DNA from: Albimonas marina
Lineage (GTDB): Bacteria > Pseudomonadota > Alphaproteobacteria > Rhodobacterales > Rhodobacteraceae
Assembly: GCF_029223255.1 (NCBI RefSeq)
Contig: NZ_JARHUC010000005.1
Span: forward strand, 62,001-126,000
Reading direction: 5' to 3'
Length of the DNA stretch: 64,000 nucleotides
This document shows, piece after piece, positions 44,281-52,841 of the stretch. The notes under the pieces are model-generated. The model had not been told where the DNA came from and did not search any database. It saw nothing but the letters and a program-made list of their open reading frames with translations. How positions within the stretch are numbered: position 1 is the stretch's first letter; each line of letters starts with the position of its first letter. Position numbers and translations under genes: made by a program.

Positions 44281-45318
44281 ATGAACCACAGAAGACAGTT
44301 CCTGAAGGGCGTGGGCCTGGCGGGCGTCGGCGCGCTGGCCGCGCCGTCGATCGTGAAGGCGCAGAGCCCGATCAAGTGGCGCTTCCAGACCTATGCGGGC
44401 GCGGCGCTGGGCGAGCACGTGACCAAGCCGATCATCGACGCGATCAACGCCGCCGCCGGCGGCGCGCTGGAGATCGAGCTGTTCTACGCCGACCAAATCG
44501 TGCCGACGGGCGAGCTGTTCCGCGCGCTGCAGAACGGGGTGATCGACGGGGTGCACTCGGACGACGACTCGATGGCGGCGCCCGTCGACATCTCGGTCTT
44601 CGGCGGCTACTTCCCGATGGCCACCAAGCAGATCATGGACGTGCCGGTGCTGTTCAAGCAGTACGGGCTGGCCGACATCTGGACCGAGGCCTACGACGAG
44701 GTCGGGGTGAAGTGGCTGAGCGCGGCCGGCCAGGACCCGTGCCACTTCAACACCAAGAAGAAGGTCACCTCGCTGGCCGATCTCTCGGGCCTGAAGCTCT
44801 ACACCTTCCCCACGGCGGGCGAGTTCCTGGCCCAGTTCGGCGTGGTCCCCGTCTCGATCCCCTACGAGGACGCCGAGGTCGCGGTGCAGACCGGCGAGCT
44901 CGACGGCATGGCCTGGTCGGGGATCACCGAGGACTACACCGTCGGCTGGGCGGACGTGACCGACTACTTCCTGCTCAACAACATCTGCGGGGCGTGGATC
45001 GGGTCGTTCTACGTGAACCCCGACAGCTGGGGGAAGCTGACGCCCGAGCTTCAGCAGCTGGTGACGGCCTGCATCGACATGGGCCATTTCTACCGGACCC
45101 AGTGGTACTGGGGCGGCGAGGCGAAGCTGCGCGCCTCGGGCGAGAAGCTGGAGCTGACCGAGATCCCGGCCGAGGAGTGGAAGCAGGTCGAGGAGGCCGC
45201 GAAGGTCTTCTGGAAGGAGAAGTCCCAGATCTCGGACCGCGCCGCGCGCGTGGTTAAGATCTTCGAGGACTACAACGCCGTGATCGAGAAGGCCGGCCCG
45301 CCCTACGGCCTGGGCTGA
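44281..45318 (+). CDS. TRAP transporter substrate-binding protein (DctP family), Tat-like signal
   Basis: 345 residues from the ATG at 44281 with AGAGGTGAG upstream; a GTG at 44272 is also in frame. The signal HRRQFLKG is of twin-arginine type, with cleavage near VKAQ. The mature sequence has WRFQTYAGAALGEHVTKPIIDAINAAAGG, GELFRALQNGVIDGV, KLYTFPTAGEFLAQFGVVPVSIPYEDAEVAVQTGELDGMAW, the DctP-family ligand cleft. The residues do not name a ligand; nitrogen-containing compounds are suggested by the downstream enzymes. Confidence 0.93.
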   Translation: MNHRRQFLKGVGLAGVGALAAPSIVKAQSPIKWRFQTYAGAALGEHVTKPIIDAINAAAGGALEIELFYADQIVPTGELFRALQNGVIDGVHSDDDSMAAPVDISVFGGYFPMATKQIMDVPVLFKQYGLADIWTEAYDEVGVKWLSAAGQDPCHFNTKKKVTSLADLSGLKLYTFPTAGEFLAQFGVVPVSIPYEDAEVAVQTGELDGMAWSGITEDYTVGWADVTDYFLLNNICGAWIGSFYVNPDSWGKLTPELQQLVTACIDMGHFYRTQWYWGGEAKLRASGEKLELTEIPAEEWKQVEEAAKVFWKEKSQISDRAARVVKIFEDYNAVIEKAGPPYGLG

Positions 45319-45338
45319 GCCCGCACGCCCGTGACGAG

Positions 45339-45359
45339 GGGGGCCGGCGCCCGGCCCCC
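45339..45359 (+). terminator. Hairpin between the TRAP binding protein and the ligase gene
   Basis: GGGGGCCGG (45339-45347) and CCGGCCCCC (45351-45359) make a perfect 9-bp stem with a CGC loop, followed by TTCCCCCC. It is 21 bases after the dctP stop. It probably attenuates the operon so that the binding protein is made in excess. Confidence 0.55.
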
Positions 45360-45394
45360 TTCCCCCCTCCCGACCGAGCCCGAGAGAGACGACC

Positions 45395-46759
45395 ATGCCC
45401 GGCAAACTGACCCTGGAAGAGCTGCGCGCCGCCGTCGAGGACGGCGAGATCGACACCGTGCTGGCGGTGCAGCCGGACATGCAGGGCCGCCTGATGGGCA
45501 AGCGCTTCCAGGCCGAGTTCTTCCTCGAGGGCGCGGTCGAGGAGACCCACTCCTGCAACTACCTCCAGGCCACCGACATGGAGATGGAGACGGTGGCGGG
45601 CTATGCCGCCACCTCGTGGGAGAAGGGCTACGGCGACTACGTCATGAAGCCGGACCTGGGCACCCTGCGGCGGATCCCCTGGCTGGAGGGCACGGCGCTG
45701 GTGGTGTGCGACGTGCTCGACCACCATCACCACCCCGTCCCCCACGCGCCCCGAAACGTGCTGCGCGCCCAGGCCGAGCGGCTGGCCGCGAAGGGCTGGA
45801 GCGCCAACGTGGCGACCGAGCTGGAGTTCTTCCTGTTCAAGGAAAGCTACGAGGCGGCGCAGGCGAAGGACCACCTGGGCCTCTCCCCGGTCAGCGCCTA
45901 CAACGAGGACTACCACATCTTCCAGACCACCAAGGAGGAGGATGTGATGCGCGCGATCCGCACCGGCATGAACGCGGCCGACATCCCCATCGAGAACTCG
46001 AAGGGCGAGGCCGACGCGGGCCAGGAGGAGATCAACGTCCGCTACGCCGAGGCGCTGACCATGGCCGACCGGCACGTGATCCTGAAGAACGGGATCAAGG
46101 AGATCGCCTGGGCCAAGGGCAAGTCGGTGAGCTTCATGGCCAAGTGGAGCTACGACCACGCCGGCAGCTCCAGCCACGTGCACATGTCGCTGGCGGGGCC
46201 GGAGGGGGAGCCGCTGTTCCACGACCCCGACGCCGAATACGGCATGTCGGAGCTGATGCGCAGCTTCCTGGCGGGTCAGCTGGCGCACGCGGCCGAGATC
46301 ACCCTGTTCCTCGCGCCCTACATCAACAGCTACAAGCGCTTCGTGGCGGGCACCTTCGCGCCGACCAAGATCTGCTGGTCGATGGACAACCGCACCGCCG
46401 GCTTCCGGGTGGTGGGCGAGGGCACCAGGGCCGTGCGGCTGGAGTGCCGGATCGGCGGCGCCGACCTGAACCCCTACATGGCGATCGCGGCGATGATCGC
46501 GGCGGGGCTCGACGGGGTCGAGAAGGGCCTGACCCTGCCCCCCGAGCATCGCGGCGACGCGTATCTCGCCCAGAAGATCCCCGAGATCCCCGGGACCCTG
46601 CGCGAGGCGATGGCGATCGTGGACGGATCGTCCTTCCTGCGCGGGGCCTTCGGGGACGAGGTGGTCGACCACTACGTCCATGCCGCGCGGATCGAGCAGA
46701 TGGAGATGGACCGCCGGGTCACCGACTGGGAGCTCAGGCGCGGCTTCGAGCGGGCGTGA
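45395..46759 (+). CDS. Glutamine synthetase-family ligase, probable gamma-glutamylamine synthetase
   Basis: 454 residues of the GS fold, of the group that includes PuuA and GlnT-like ligases rather than housekeeping GlnA. Motifs: DMQGRLMGKRFQAEFFLEG, NVATELEFFLF (metal-binding glutamates), ENSKGEADAGQEEINVRYAEAL, HVHMSL, APYINSYKRFVAGTFAPTKICWSMDNRTAGFRVVGEG and LECRIGGADLNPYMA. Such enzymes join glutamate to an amine using ATP. Here the amine would come from the TRAP importer. It is followed after 334 bases by oxidising enzymes. Confidence 0.9.
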   Translation: MPGKLTLEELRAAVEDGEIDTVLAVQPDMQGRLMGKRFQAEFFLEGAVEETHSCNYLQATDMEMETVAGYAATSWEKGYGDYVMKPDLGTLRRIPWLEGTALVVCDVLDHHHHPVPHAPRNVLRAQAERLAAKGWSANVATELEFFLFKESYEAAQAKDHLGLSPVSAYNEDYHIFQTTKEEDVMRAIRTGMNAADIPIENSKGEADAGQEEINVRYAEALTMADRHVILKNGIKEIAWAKGKSVSFMAKWSYDHAGSSSHVHMSLAGPEGEPLFHDPDAEYGMSELMRSFLAGQLAHAAEITLFLAPYINSYKRFVAGTFAPTKICWSMDNRTAGFRVVGEGTRAVRLECRIGGADLNPYMAIAAMIAAGLDGVEKGLTLPPEHRGDAYLAQKIPEIPGTLREAMAIVDGSSFLRGAFGDEVVDHYVHAARIEQMEMDRRVTDWELRRGFERA

Positions 46760-47093
46760 CCCGGACCGGCCGCCGCGCGGCGCGCGGGAGCCGCGGCGCG
46801 ACGCGCCCGCCCGCGGCCGGCCGGACGCCCGCCGCGGCGGGCCGGCGTCGCGCCGGCGGCGGGGGCCGCGGCCGGCGCGCATCAGGCGGGCGCCGCACAT
46901 CCCGCAGCCGTCGGGACATGCGCGGCGCGCAAGGCAGGATCGCCTTGCAATCGGGGCGCTTCGGGCCGCAGGGTTCCGTCTCGCCGTCCTGCGGCGGCGC
47001 CGGGTCCGGAGGCCGGCCCGGCGCGCCGCGCCGCAGCGGGCCGCTCGCCATGCCGGTGCAATCCATCGGGGCCCAATCCATCGGGGGAGGTCG
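46760..47093. other. Gap inside the catabolic operon
   Basis: 334 bases of GC-rich DNA without a credible gene. CAATCCATCGGGG is repeated at 47059-47071 and 47074-47086, just before the ribosome site of the next gene. An internal promoter is possible but not visible. Confidence 0.4.
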
Positions 47094-48473
47094 ATGACCC
47101 AGGTTCTCACGTGCATCTCGCCGATCGACGGCTCGGTCTTCGCCGAGCGCCCGGTCGCCGGCCATGAGGCGGTGCTCGAGGCCGTGGCCCGCGCCCGCGC
47201 CGCCCAGGCGGACTGGGCCGCCCGCCCCCTGTTCGAGCGCGTGGCGCTGGTCGAGGCCGGCGTCGCCGCGCTGGACGCGATGTCCGACGAGATGGTCCCC
47301 GAACTCGCCCGCATGATGGGCCGCCCGGTGCGCTACGGCGGCGAGATGGGCGGCGTGAAGGAGCGGGCGCTGGGCATGGCGAAGCTCGCCGGCGAGGCGC
47401 TGGCCCCCATCGTGGCCGAGGACTCCGACGCCTTCGAGCGGCGCATCCTGCGCGAGCCGCACGGCGTGGTCCTGGTGATCGCGCCCTGGAACTACCCCTA
47501 CCTGACCGCGATCAACACCGTCGCCCCGGCCCTGATCGCGGGCAACGCGGTGATCCTCAAGCACGCCACCCAGACCCTGCTGGCGGGGGAGCGGATGGTG
47601 CGCGCCTTCACCTCGGCGGGGATCCCGCCGGCGCTGTTCCAGAACGTCTTCCTCGACCATGCCACGACCGAGCGGCTGCTGGGCGAGCGGGCCTTCGACT
47701 TCGTGAACTTCACCGGCTCGGTCGCCGGCGGGCGCGCCATCGAGCGCGCGGCCGCGGGCACCTTCACCCCGATGGGGCTGGAGCTGGGCGGCAAGGATCC
47801 GGGCTACGTGCGCCACGACGCCGACGTCGAGGCCGCCGCCGCGGGGCTGATCGACGGCGCCATGTTCAACTCCGGCCAGTGCTGCTGCGGGATCGAGCGG
47901 ATCTACGTGCACGAGAAGCTGTTCGAGGCCTTCGTCGAGAAGGCGGTCGAAATCGTCAACGACTACGTGCTGGGCAACCCGCTGGAGACCGGAACCACCC
48001 TGGGGCCGATGGCGCACGAGCGCTTCGCCCGCGTGGTGCGCGAGCAGACCGCCGAGGCGATCGCCGCCGGCGCCCGCCCGCTGATCAACCCCAAGAGCTT
48101 CCCCGACGACGGCGGCGCCTACCTCGCCCCCCAGATCCTGGTGAACGTGGATCACTCGATGTCGGTGATGCGCGAGGAGAGCTTCGGCCCCGTGGTCGGC
48201 ATCATGCCCGTGCGCCACGACGCCGAGGCGCTGCGGCTGATGAACGACAGCCCCTACGGGCTGACCGCCTCGCTGTGGACCGCCGACGCCGAGGCCGCCG
48301 CCCAGATCGGCGCCGGCATCGAGACGGGCACCGTCTTCATGAACCGCTGCGACTACCTCGACCCGGCGCTGTGCTGGACCGGCTGCAAGGACACCGGCCG
48401 CGGCGGCGCCCTGTCCCAGATCGGCTATCACAACCTGACCCGGCCGAAATCCTACCACCTCAAGAAAGGCTGA
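47094..48473 (+). CDS. Aldehyde dehydrogenase, NAD(P)-dependent
   Basis: 459 residues. The cofactor-binding region has APWNYPYLTAINTVAPALIAGNAVILKHATQT, NFTGSVAGGRAIERAAAG and MGLELGGKDPGYV with general base E230. The catalytic cysteine is within NSGQCCCGIERIYV, most likely C264. The C-terminus FMNRCDYLDPALCWTGCKDTGRGGALSQIGYHNLTRPKSYHLKK is typical of amine-derived aldehyde dehydrogenases. Start ATG at 47094 with GGGGGAGG upstream. The alcohol dehydrogenase gene follows after 6 bases, so the two probably oxidise an alcohol to an acid in series. Confidence 0.94.
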   Translation: MTQVLTCISPIDGSVFAERPVAGHEAVLEAVARARAAQADWAARPLFERVALVEAGVAALDAMSDEMVPELARMMGRPVRYGGEMGGVKERALGMAKLAGEALAPIVAEDSDAFERRILREPHGVVLVIAPWNYPYLTAINTVAPALIAGNAVILKHATQTLLAGERMVRAFTSAGIPPALFQNVFLDHATTERLLGERAFDFVNFTGSVAGGRAIERAAAGTFTPMGLELGGKDPGYVRHDADVEAAAAGLIDGAMFNSGQCCCGIERIYVHEKLFEAFVEKAVEIVNDYVLGNPLETGTTLGPMAHERFARVVREQTAEAIAAGARPLINPKSFPDDGGAYLAPQILVNVDHSMSVMREESFGPVVGIMPVRHDAEALRLMNDSPYGLTASLWTADAEAAAQIGAGIETGTVFMNRCDYLDPALCWTGCKDTGRGGALSQIGYHNLTRPKSYHLKKG

Positions 48474-48479
48474 CGACGC

Positions 48480-49628
48480 ATGGCCTCGCCGACCGCGAAC
48501 TGGAGCTATCCCACCGCCATCCGCTTCGGCGCCGGACGCATCAAGGAGCTGGCCGAGGCCTGCGCCGCCGCCGGCATCCGCAAGCCGCTGCTGGTGACCG
48601 ACCGCGGCCTCGCCCCCCTGCCGATCACGACGCAGGCGCTCGACCTGCTGGAGGCCGCGGGGCTGGGGCGGGCGCTCTTCTCCGACGTCGATCCCAACCC
48701 GAACGAGCACAACCTCGAGGCCGGGATCGAAGCGTTCCTGGGCGGCGGCCATGACGGGGTGATCGCCTTCGGCGGCGGCTCGGGCCTCGATCTCGGCAAG
48801 CTGGTGGCGCTGATGGCCCGCCAGAGCATCCCGGTGTGGGACCTCGAGGACATCGGCGACTGGTGGACGCGCGCCGACGCCGCCGCCATCGCCCCCATCG
48901 TGGCGGTCCCGACCACCGCCGGCACGGGTTCGGAGGTCGGGCGCGCGGGCGTGCTGACCAACTCGGCCACCCATGTGAAGAAGATCATCTTCCACCCCCG
49001 GCTGCTGCCCTCGGTGGTGATCTGCGATCCGGAGCTGACCGTGGGCATGCCCCGCGCGATCACCGTGGGCACCGGCATGGACGCCTTCGCCCATTGCCTG
49101 GAGGCCTACTGCTCCCCCCACTACCACCCGATGAGCCAGGGCATCGCGCTCGAAGGGCTGCGGCTGGTGTGGGAGAACCTGGCGACCGCGACGGCCGAGC
49201 CCGAGAACCTCGAGGCGCGCGCCCACATGATGAGCGCGGCCGCCATGGGCGCCACCGCCTTCCAGAAGGGCCTGGGCGCGGTGCATTCGCTGAGCCACCC
49301 GATCGGGGCGCATTTCAACACCCATCACGGCATGACCAACGCGGTGTTCCTGCCGGTGGTGCTGGCCTTCAACCGCCCCGCGGTCGAGGCGAAGATCGAG
49401 GCGCTGGCCGCCTACCTGGGCGTGCCCGGCGGCTTCGACGGGTTCATGGAGGCGCTGATCGCCTTCCGGGAAAAGCTGGGCGTTCCGCCGACGCTGGTTG
49501 CGCTGGGCGTCGAGAACCCCGACATCGAACAGCTGGCGACCGAGGCGGCCGAGGATCCCTCCTGCGGGGGGAACCCGGTGCCGGTCGACGCGGGCTCGCT
49601 CGCGGATCTCTACAGGAAGGCGATGTAA
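48480..49628 (+). CDS. Iron-containing (group III) alcohol dehydrogenase
   Basis: 382 residues. NAD binding: GVIAFGGGSGLDLGKLVALMA and VAVPTTAGTGSEVGRAGVLTN. The iron site is supplied by GTGMDAFAHCLEAYCSPHYHP, HSLSHPIGAHFNTHHGMTNAVFLP with its aspartate and histidines. Oxidises a primary alcohol to aldehyde, or the reverse. It is packed tightly between the aldehyde dehydrogenase and the glycine-rich gene. Confidence 0.94.
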   Translation: MASPTANWSYPTAIRFGAGRIKELAEACAAAGIRKPLLVTDRGLAPLPITTQALDLLEAAGLGRALFSDVDPNPNEHNLEAGIEAFLGGGHDGVIAFGGGSGLDLGKLVALMARQSIPVWDLEDIGDWWTRADAAAIAPIVAVPTTAGTGSEVGRAGVLTNSATHVKKIIFHPRLLPSVVICDPELTVGMPRAITVGTGMDAFAHCLEAYCSPHYHPMSQGIALEGLRLVWENLATATAEPENLEARAHMMSAAAMGATAFQKGLGAVHSLSHPIGAHFNTHHGMTNAVFLPVVLAFNRPAVEAKIEALAAYLGVPGGFDGFMEALIAFREKLGVPPTLVALGVENPDIEQLATEAAEDPSCGGNPVPVDAGSLADLYRKAM

Positions 49629-49631
49629 CTC

Positions 49632-50207
49632 ATGGCGCTCGCACTCAAGAAGCGCGGCAACGGGAACGGCGGCCAGGGCGGCGGCGGCGGCAAAGGCGGC
49701 GGCGGCGGCGGCAAGGGTCGGGGCCAGGGCCGCGGCGAAGGCGGCGGCGGCGGCGGCAAGGGTGGCGGCGGCGGCGGCGGCGGCGGCGGTCTGCCCGGCG
49801 CGCTGAAGCAGGCCCGCATGGCCGCGCTCGCCTTCCGCAAGGCGACCGGCCGGCCGCTGGGCGCCGCGCAGGGCCTGGGCGCGGCCGAGGCGGCGCGCCT
49901 GCTGGGCCTGACGCTGGCCGAGCCCGACGCGAACTACGACGCCACCGACGCCGCCGGGCGCAAGCTGCGCCTCGCCGTGCGCGGCGCCAAGGGCGAGGCC
50001 ACGGGCCCCCTGCGCCTGGGCAAGGACGAGGCCGAGTGGCAGGCGGTGGTGCTGGTGATGCTCGACGCGCGCTACCGGGCCAAGGCGATCTTCGAGGCCG
50101 ACCGCGCCGCGATGAAGGCCGCCGCCGGCGACAAGCCGCGCCTGCCCCCGGCCGAGTTCCGCAAGATCGCCAGGAAGCTCTGGGAAGCCGAGGCGCCCGA
50201 GGAATGA
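49632..50207 (+). CDS. Glycine-rich protein with an unknown C-terminal domain
   Basis: 191 residues. Residues 8-54 are almost only Gly with scattered Lys, Arg and Gln, encoded by GGC-type runs. The remaining 137 residues form a compact domain: LPGALKQARMAALAFRKATGRP, then DANYDATDAAGRKLRLAVRG, EWQAVVLVMLDARYRAKAIFEADRAAM. The order resembles restriction-endonuclease-like small proteins where a DxxD strand is followed by QIK, but the QIK is RLA here, so that match is weak. It starts 3 bases after the alcohol dehydrogenase stop and overlaps the amidohydrolase by 4 bases, so it is truly in the operon. Function unknown. Confidence 0.75.
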   Translation: MALALKKRGNGNGGQGGGGGKGGGGGGKGRGQGRGEGGGGGGKGGGGGGGGGGLPGALKQARMAALAFRKATGRPLGAAQGLGAAEAARLLGLTLAEPDANYDATDAAGRKLRLAVRGAKGEATGPLRLGKDEAEWQAVVLVMLDARYRAKAIFEADRAAMKAAAGDKPRLPPAEFRKIARKLWEAEAPEE

Positions 50208-51442
50208 GGCCCGAGCTCGTCCTGCGCAACCTGCGTCTCTTCCCGGGGCCGGAGGCGGCGCGGGACGGGCCCGTGGACGTGGCGATCGGCGCCGGGCGCA
50301 TCCTCGAGATCGCGCCCGGGATCGAGGCGGAGGCGCCGTCGGAGGATTTCGGCGGCCGCCTCGCCGTGCCCGGCTTCGTGGAAAGCCACGTGCATCTCGA
50401 CAAGTCCTGCCTGCTCGACCGGGTGGGCGGGGCGCCCGACCTGCCCTCGGCCATCGCCGCCGTCTCGGCCGCGAAGTCCGGCTGGTCGGAGGAGGACGTC
50501 TTCGCCCGCGGCGCCCGCACGCTGGAGAAATGCATCGCCCAGGGCACCACCCGGATGCGCACCCATGTCGAGGCGGACCCCCGCATCGGCCTGCGCGGCT
50601 TCCACGCGGTGAAGGCGCTGAAGCGCGACTACGCCTGGGCGATGGACCTGCAGATCTGCGTGTTCCCGCAGGAGGGGCTGACCAACGATCCCGGCACGGA
50701 CCCGCTGCTGGTCGAGGCCTGCGCCACGGGCGCCGAGGTGATCGGCGGCTGCCCCTACACCGACGACGACCCCCACGCCCAGATCGCCCGGATCTTCGAC
50801 CTGGCGGGCGAGTTCGACCTCGACGTCGACTTCCACCTCGACTTCCACCTCGATCCCGCGCGCATGGACCTGGGCGAGATCTGCCGCGTGACCGAGGCGC
50901 GCCGCTGGGGCGGCCGGGTCGCGGTGGGCCACGTCTCGGCCCTCTCCGCCCTGCCCCCGTCCGAGACGCAGGCCTGGGCGCGCCGCATGGCGGACGTGGG
51001 CGTGGCGCTGACGGTGCTGCCCTCGACCGACCTGTTCCTGATGGGGCGCGAGCACGACCACCTGACGCCCCGCGGCGTGGCGCCGGCCCACGCCTTCCAC
51101 GCCGAGGGCTGCCGCTGCTCGCTCGCCACCAACAACGTGCTGAACCCGTTCACCCCCTTCGGCGACGGCTCGCTGCTGCGCATGGCGAACCTCTACGCCA
51201 ACGCCGCGCAGCTCGGCTCGGCCGAGGCGTTCCGCACCTGCCTGGCGCTGGTGACCGAGCAGCCGGCGGCGCTGATGAACCTCGCCGACTACGGCCTCGC
51301 GCCGGGCAAGGCCGCCGACCTCGCGATCCTCGATGCGCCGAGCGCCGAGGCCGCGGTGGCCGAGCTCGCCCCGCCCGTCGCCGTCTACCGCGCCGGCCGC
51401 CGCACCGTGACGCGCGACGCCCCCGTCCTGCACCGCCCCTGA
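50204..51442 (+). CDS. Amidohydrolase, cytosine deaminase-like
   Basis: 412 residues of the metal-dependent amidohydrolase superfamily. ESHVHLDKSCLL (metal ligands H62 and H64) is the HxHLDK form seen in cytosine deaminases and related enzymes. Also seen are MRTHVEADP, DVDFHLDFHLD, VAVGHVSALSAL and TVLPSTDLFLMGR. It would hydrolyse or deaminate a cyclic or amide nitrogen compound. Start ATG at 50204 in an ATGA overlap. It closes the operon and is followed by the long palindromic repeat. Confidence 0.92.
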   Translation: MRPELVLRNLRLFPGPEAARDGPVDVAIGAGRILEIAPGIEAEAPSEDFGGRLAVPGFVESHVHLDKSCLLDRVGGAPDLPSAIAAVSAAKSGWSEEDVFARGARTLEKCIAQGTTRMRTHVEADPRIGLRGFHAVKALKRDYAWAMDLQICVFPQEGLTNDPGTDPLLVEACATGAEVIGGCPYTDDDPHAQIARIFDLAGEFDLDVDFHLDFHLDPARMDLGEICRVTEARRWGGRVAVGHVSALSALPPSETQAWARRMADVGVALTVLPSTDLFLMGREHDHLTPRGVAPAHAFHAEGCRCSLATNNVLNPFTPFGDGSLLRMANLYANAAQLGSAEAFRTCLALVTEQPAALMNLADYGLAPGKAADLAILDAPSAEAAVAELAPPVAVYRAGRRTVTRDAPVLHRP

Positions 51443-51607
51443 GCGGGCGCAGGCGCCGCGTCCCCCGTCCCGCCGATGGCCGGCCCCGCGCCCGCGGCGC
51501 GCCCCGGCCGCGCGCCCGTGGCCGCCGCCTCCCGGCCCGCGCCGCGCGCCCCATCCCCCTCGCGCCGCCCGCCCCAGTCGCCCGGCGCGACGCCCGGGAT
51601 CCTCGCA

Positions 51608-51802
51608 AAGCGCCTGTTCTTCGGAGCCGTCTCTCGCTGATGCCGTAAAGAGCGACTCGTCGGGAGGGGTCAGGGATCGCGCAGCGACCCCGCGCAAGCG
51701 GGGCTTGTCCTTGACCCCTCCCGGCGAGTCGCTCAGGCATCGTCAGCGAGAGACGGATCCGAAGGACAGGCGCGGGCCCCTGTTCTTTGGTGAGTCAGGA
51801 GC
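51608..51802. repeat. Long palindromic intergenic repeat, copy 2
   Basis: 195 bp, nearly identical to 1552-1745 in the same orientation, with single-base substitutions and small indels. Both arms (from about 51616 and about 51708) and the GC-hairpin loop are conserved. The weaker upstream similarity starts at about 51447, just after the amidohydrolase stop. It lies 166 bases after that stop and 75 bases before the DUF3830 gene. Confidence 0.9.
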
Positions 51803-51877
51803 GTCCCGCCCCCTTGACCCCATCCTCCCGGCGCCCTGTCATCCCGCCCGCCCCCTGCCCCACCCTCGGAGAGCTCC

Positions 51878-52321
51878 ATGACCGCCCTCGCCATCACCGC
51901 CGGCCCGTTCCGGCTTCTCGGGGTCCTCAACGAGGATCAGTGCCCGGTCACCTGCGCGAAGATCAAGGCGGCGCTGCCCTTCGACGGGCAGGTGATCCAC
52001 GTGCGCTGGTCGGGCGAGGCGGTGTGGGCGCCGCTTGGCGACCTGGATTTCGGCGTGCCCTACGAGGATCCGACCTCCCATCCCGCGCCGGGGCAGTTTC
52101 TGCTGTTCCCGGGCGGCAAGGGGAAGGTGTCGGAGACGGAGATCCTGCTGGCCTACGGGCCGTGCAGCTTCGCCTCGAAGGCCGGGCAGCTGGCGGGAAA
52201 CCCGTTCGCGACCATCGTCAGCGGGCTCGACAAGCTCAAGGAGCTGGGGCCGATGACGCTGTGGAAGGGCGCGCAGACCCTGAAGATCGAGCTGGCCGAG
52301 AGCCCGGTGCAGGCCGACTGA
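51878..52321 (+). CDS. DUF3830 family protein (cyclophilin-like fold)
   Basis: 147 residues. The pattern CPVTCAKIKAALPFDGQVIHVRWSGEAVWAPLGDLDFGVPYEDPTSHPAPGQFLLFPGG fits the DUF3830 family, which has a cyclophilin-like barrel and is often found beside amidohydrolases and hydantoinase-type genes. A role in the upstream nitrogen-compound pathway is therefore plausible, but the palindromic repeat lies between. GGAGAG precedes the ATG at 51878. Confidence 0.75.
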   Translation: MTALAITAGPFRLLGVLNEDQCPVTCAKIKAALPFDGQVIHVRWSGEAVWAPLGDLDFGVPYEDPTSHPAPGQFLLFPGGKGKVSETEILLAYGPCSFASKAGQLAGNPFATIVSGLDKLKELGPMTLWKGAQTLKIELAESPVQAD

Positions 52322-52346
52322 ACCCGGGGCGACGGGCGCACCGGCC

Positions 52347-52841
52347 TCAGCCCTGCAGGCGGGCCACGACCTCGTCGATGAAGGCGCGCTGGGCGGGGGT
52401 GTCGGGGATCTCGAGCCCCCGGGCCTGCGAGACGGCGGCGACCGCGGCCTCGGCCGAGCCGAGGAAGCGGGCCGCCACGCAGGCCGTCGCCATGCCCGAG
52501 CGGCCGATCCCCGCCCGGCAGTGGATCGCCACGCCGCGCCCCGCGGCCACCTGCGCCGCCAGGTCCTCGACCAGCGAGGCGAAGAGCGCGGGGCCCGGAA
52601 GGCCGAAATCGCGGATCGGGAAGCCCTGGAAGGCGACGCCCGCGGCGGCGCAGACCTGCGCCTCCTGCCCCAGGCCCAGGCGCTCGGCCTCCTCGGGCGG
52701 CAGCATCGAGACCAGCAGGTCCACGCCCTCGCGCCGCATCTCCGCCACCTCGGCGGCGAGCGCGCGGCCGCCGGAGGGGGCGGGGCCGATGAAAAGGCGC
52801 CCCGGCGCGACGCCCAGCACCGCGTGGATCTCGCAGGTCAT
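52347..52841 (-). CDS. Dual-specificity/tyrosine phosphatase-like protein
   Basis: 164 residues. The Cys-based phosphatase signature HCRAGIGRS is at 107-115, with nucleophile C108 and R114, and D78 in FPIRDFGLPG is a good general acid. LFIGPAPSGG begins the fold. The start overlaps the stop of the PAS gene by 4 bases (ATGA), so the two are translated together and probably act together. Substrate could be a phosphoprotein or small phosphate ester. Confidence 0.9.
   Translation of the reverse strand: MTCEIHAVLGVAPGRLFIGPAPSGGRALAAEVAEMRREGVDLLVSMLPPEEAERLGLGQEAQVCAAAGVAFQGFPIRDFGLPGPALFASLVEDLAAQVAAGRGVAIHCRAGIGRSGMATACVAARFLGSAEAAVAAVSQARGLEIPDTPAQRAFIDEVVARLQG

Noticed and set aside
46882-47076. 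A 64-codon frame between the ligase and aldehyde dehydrogenase genes
   Set aside because: It is antisense to the operon, compositionally biased and has no domain or ribosome site.
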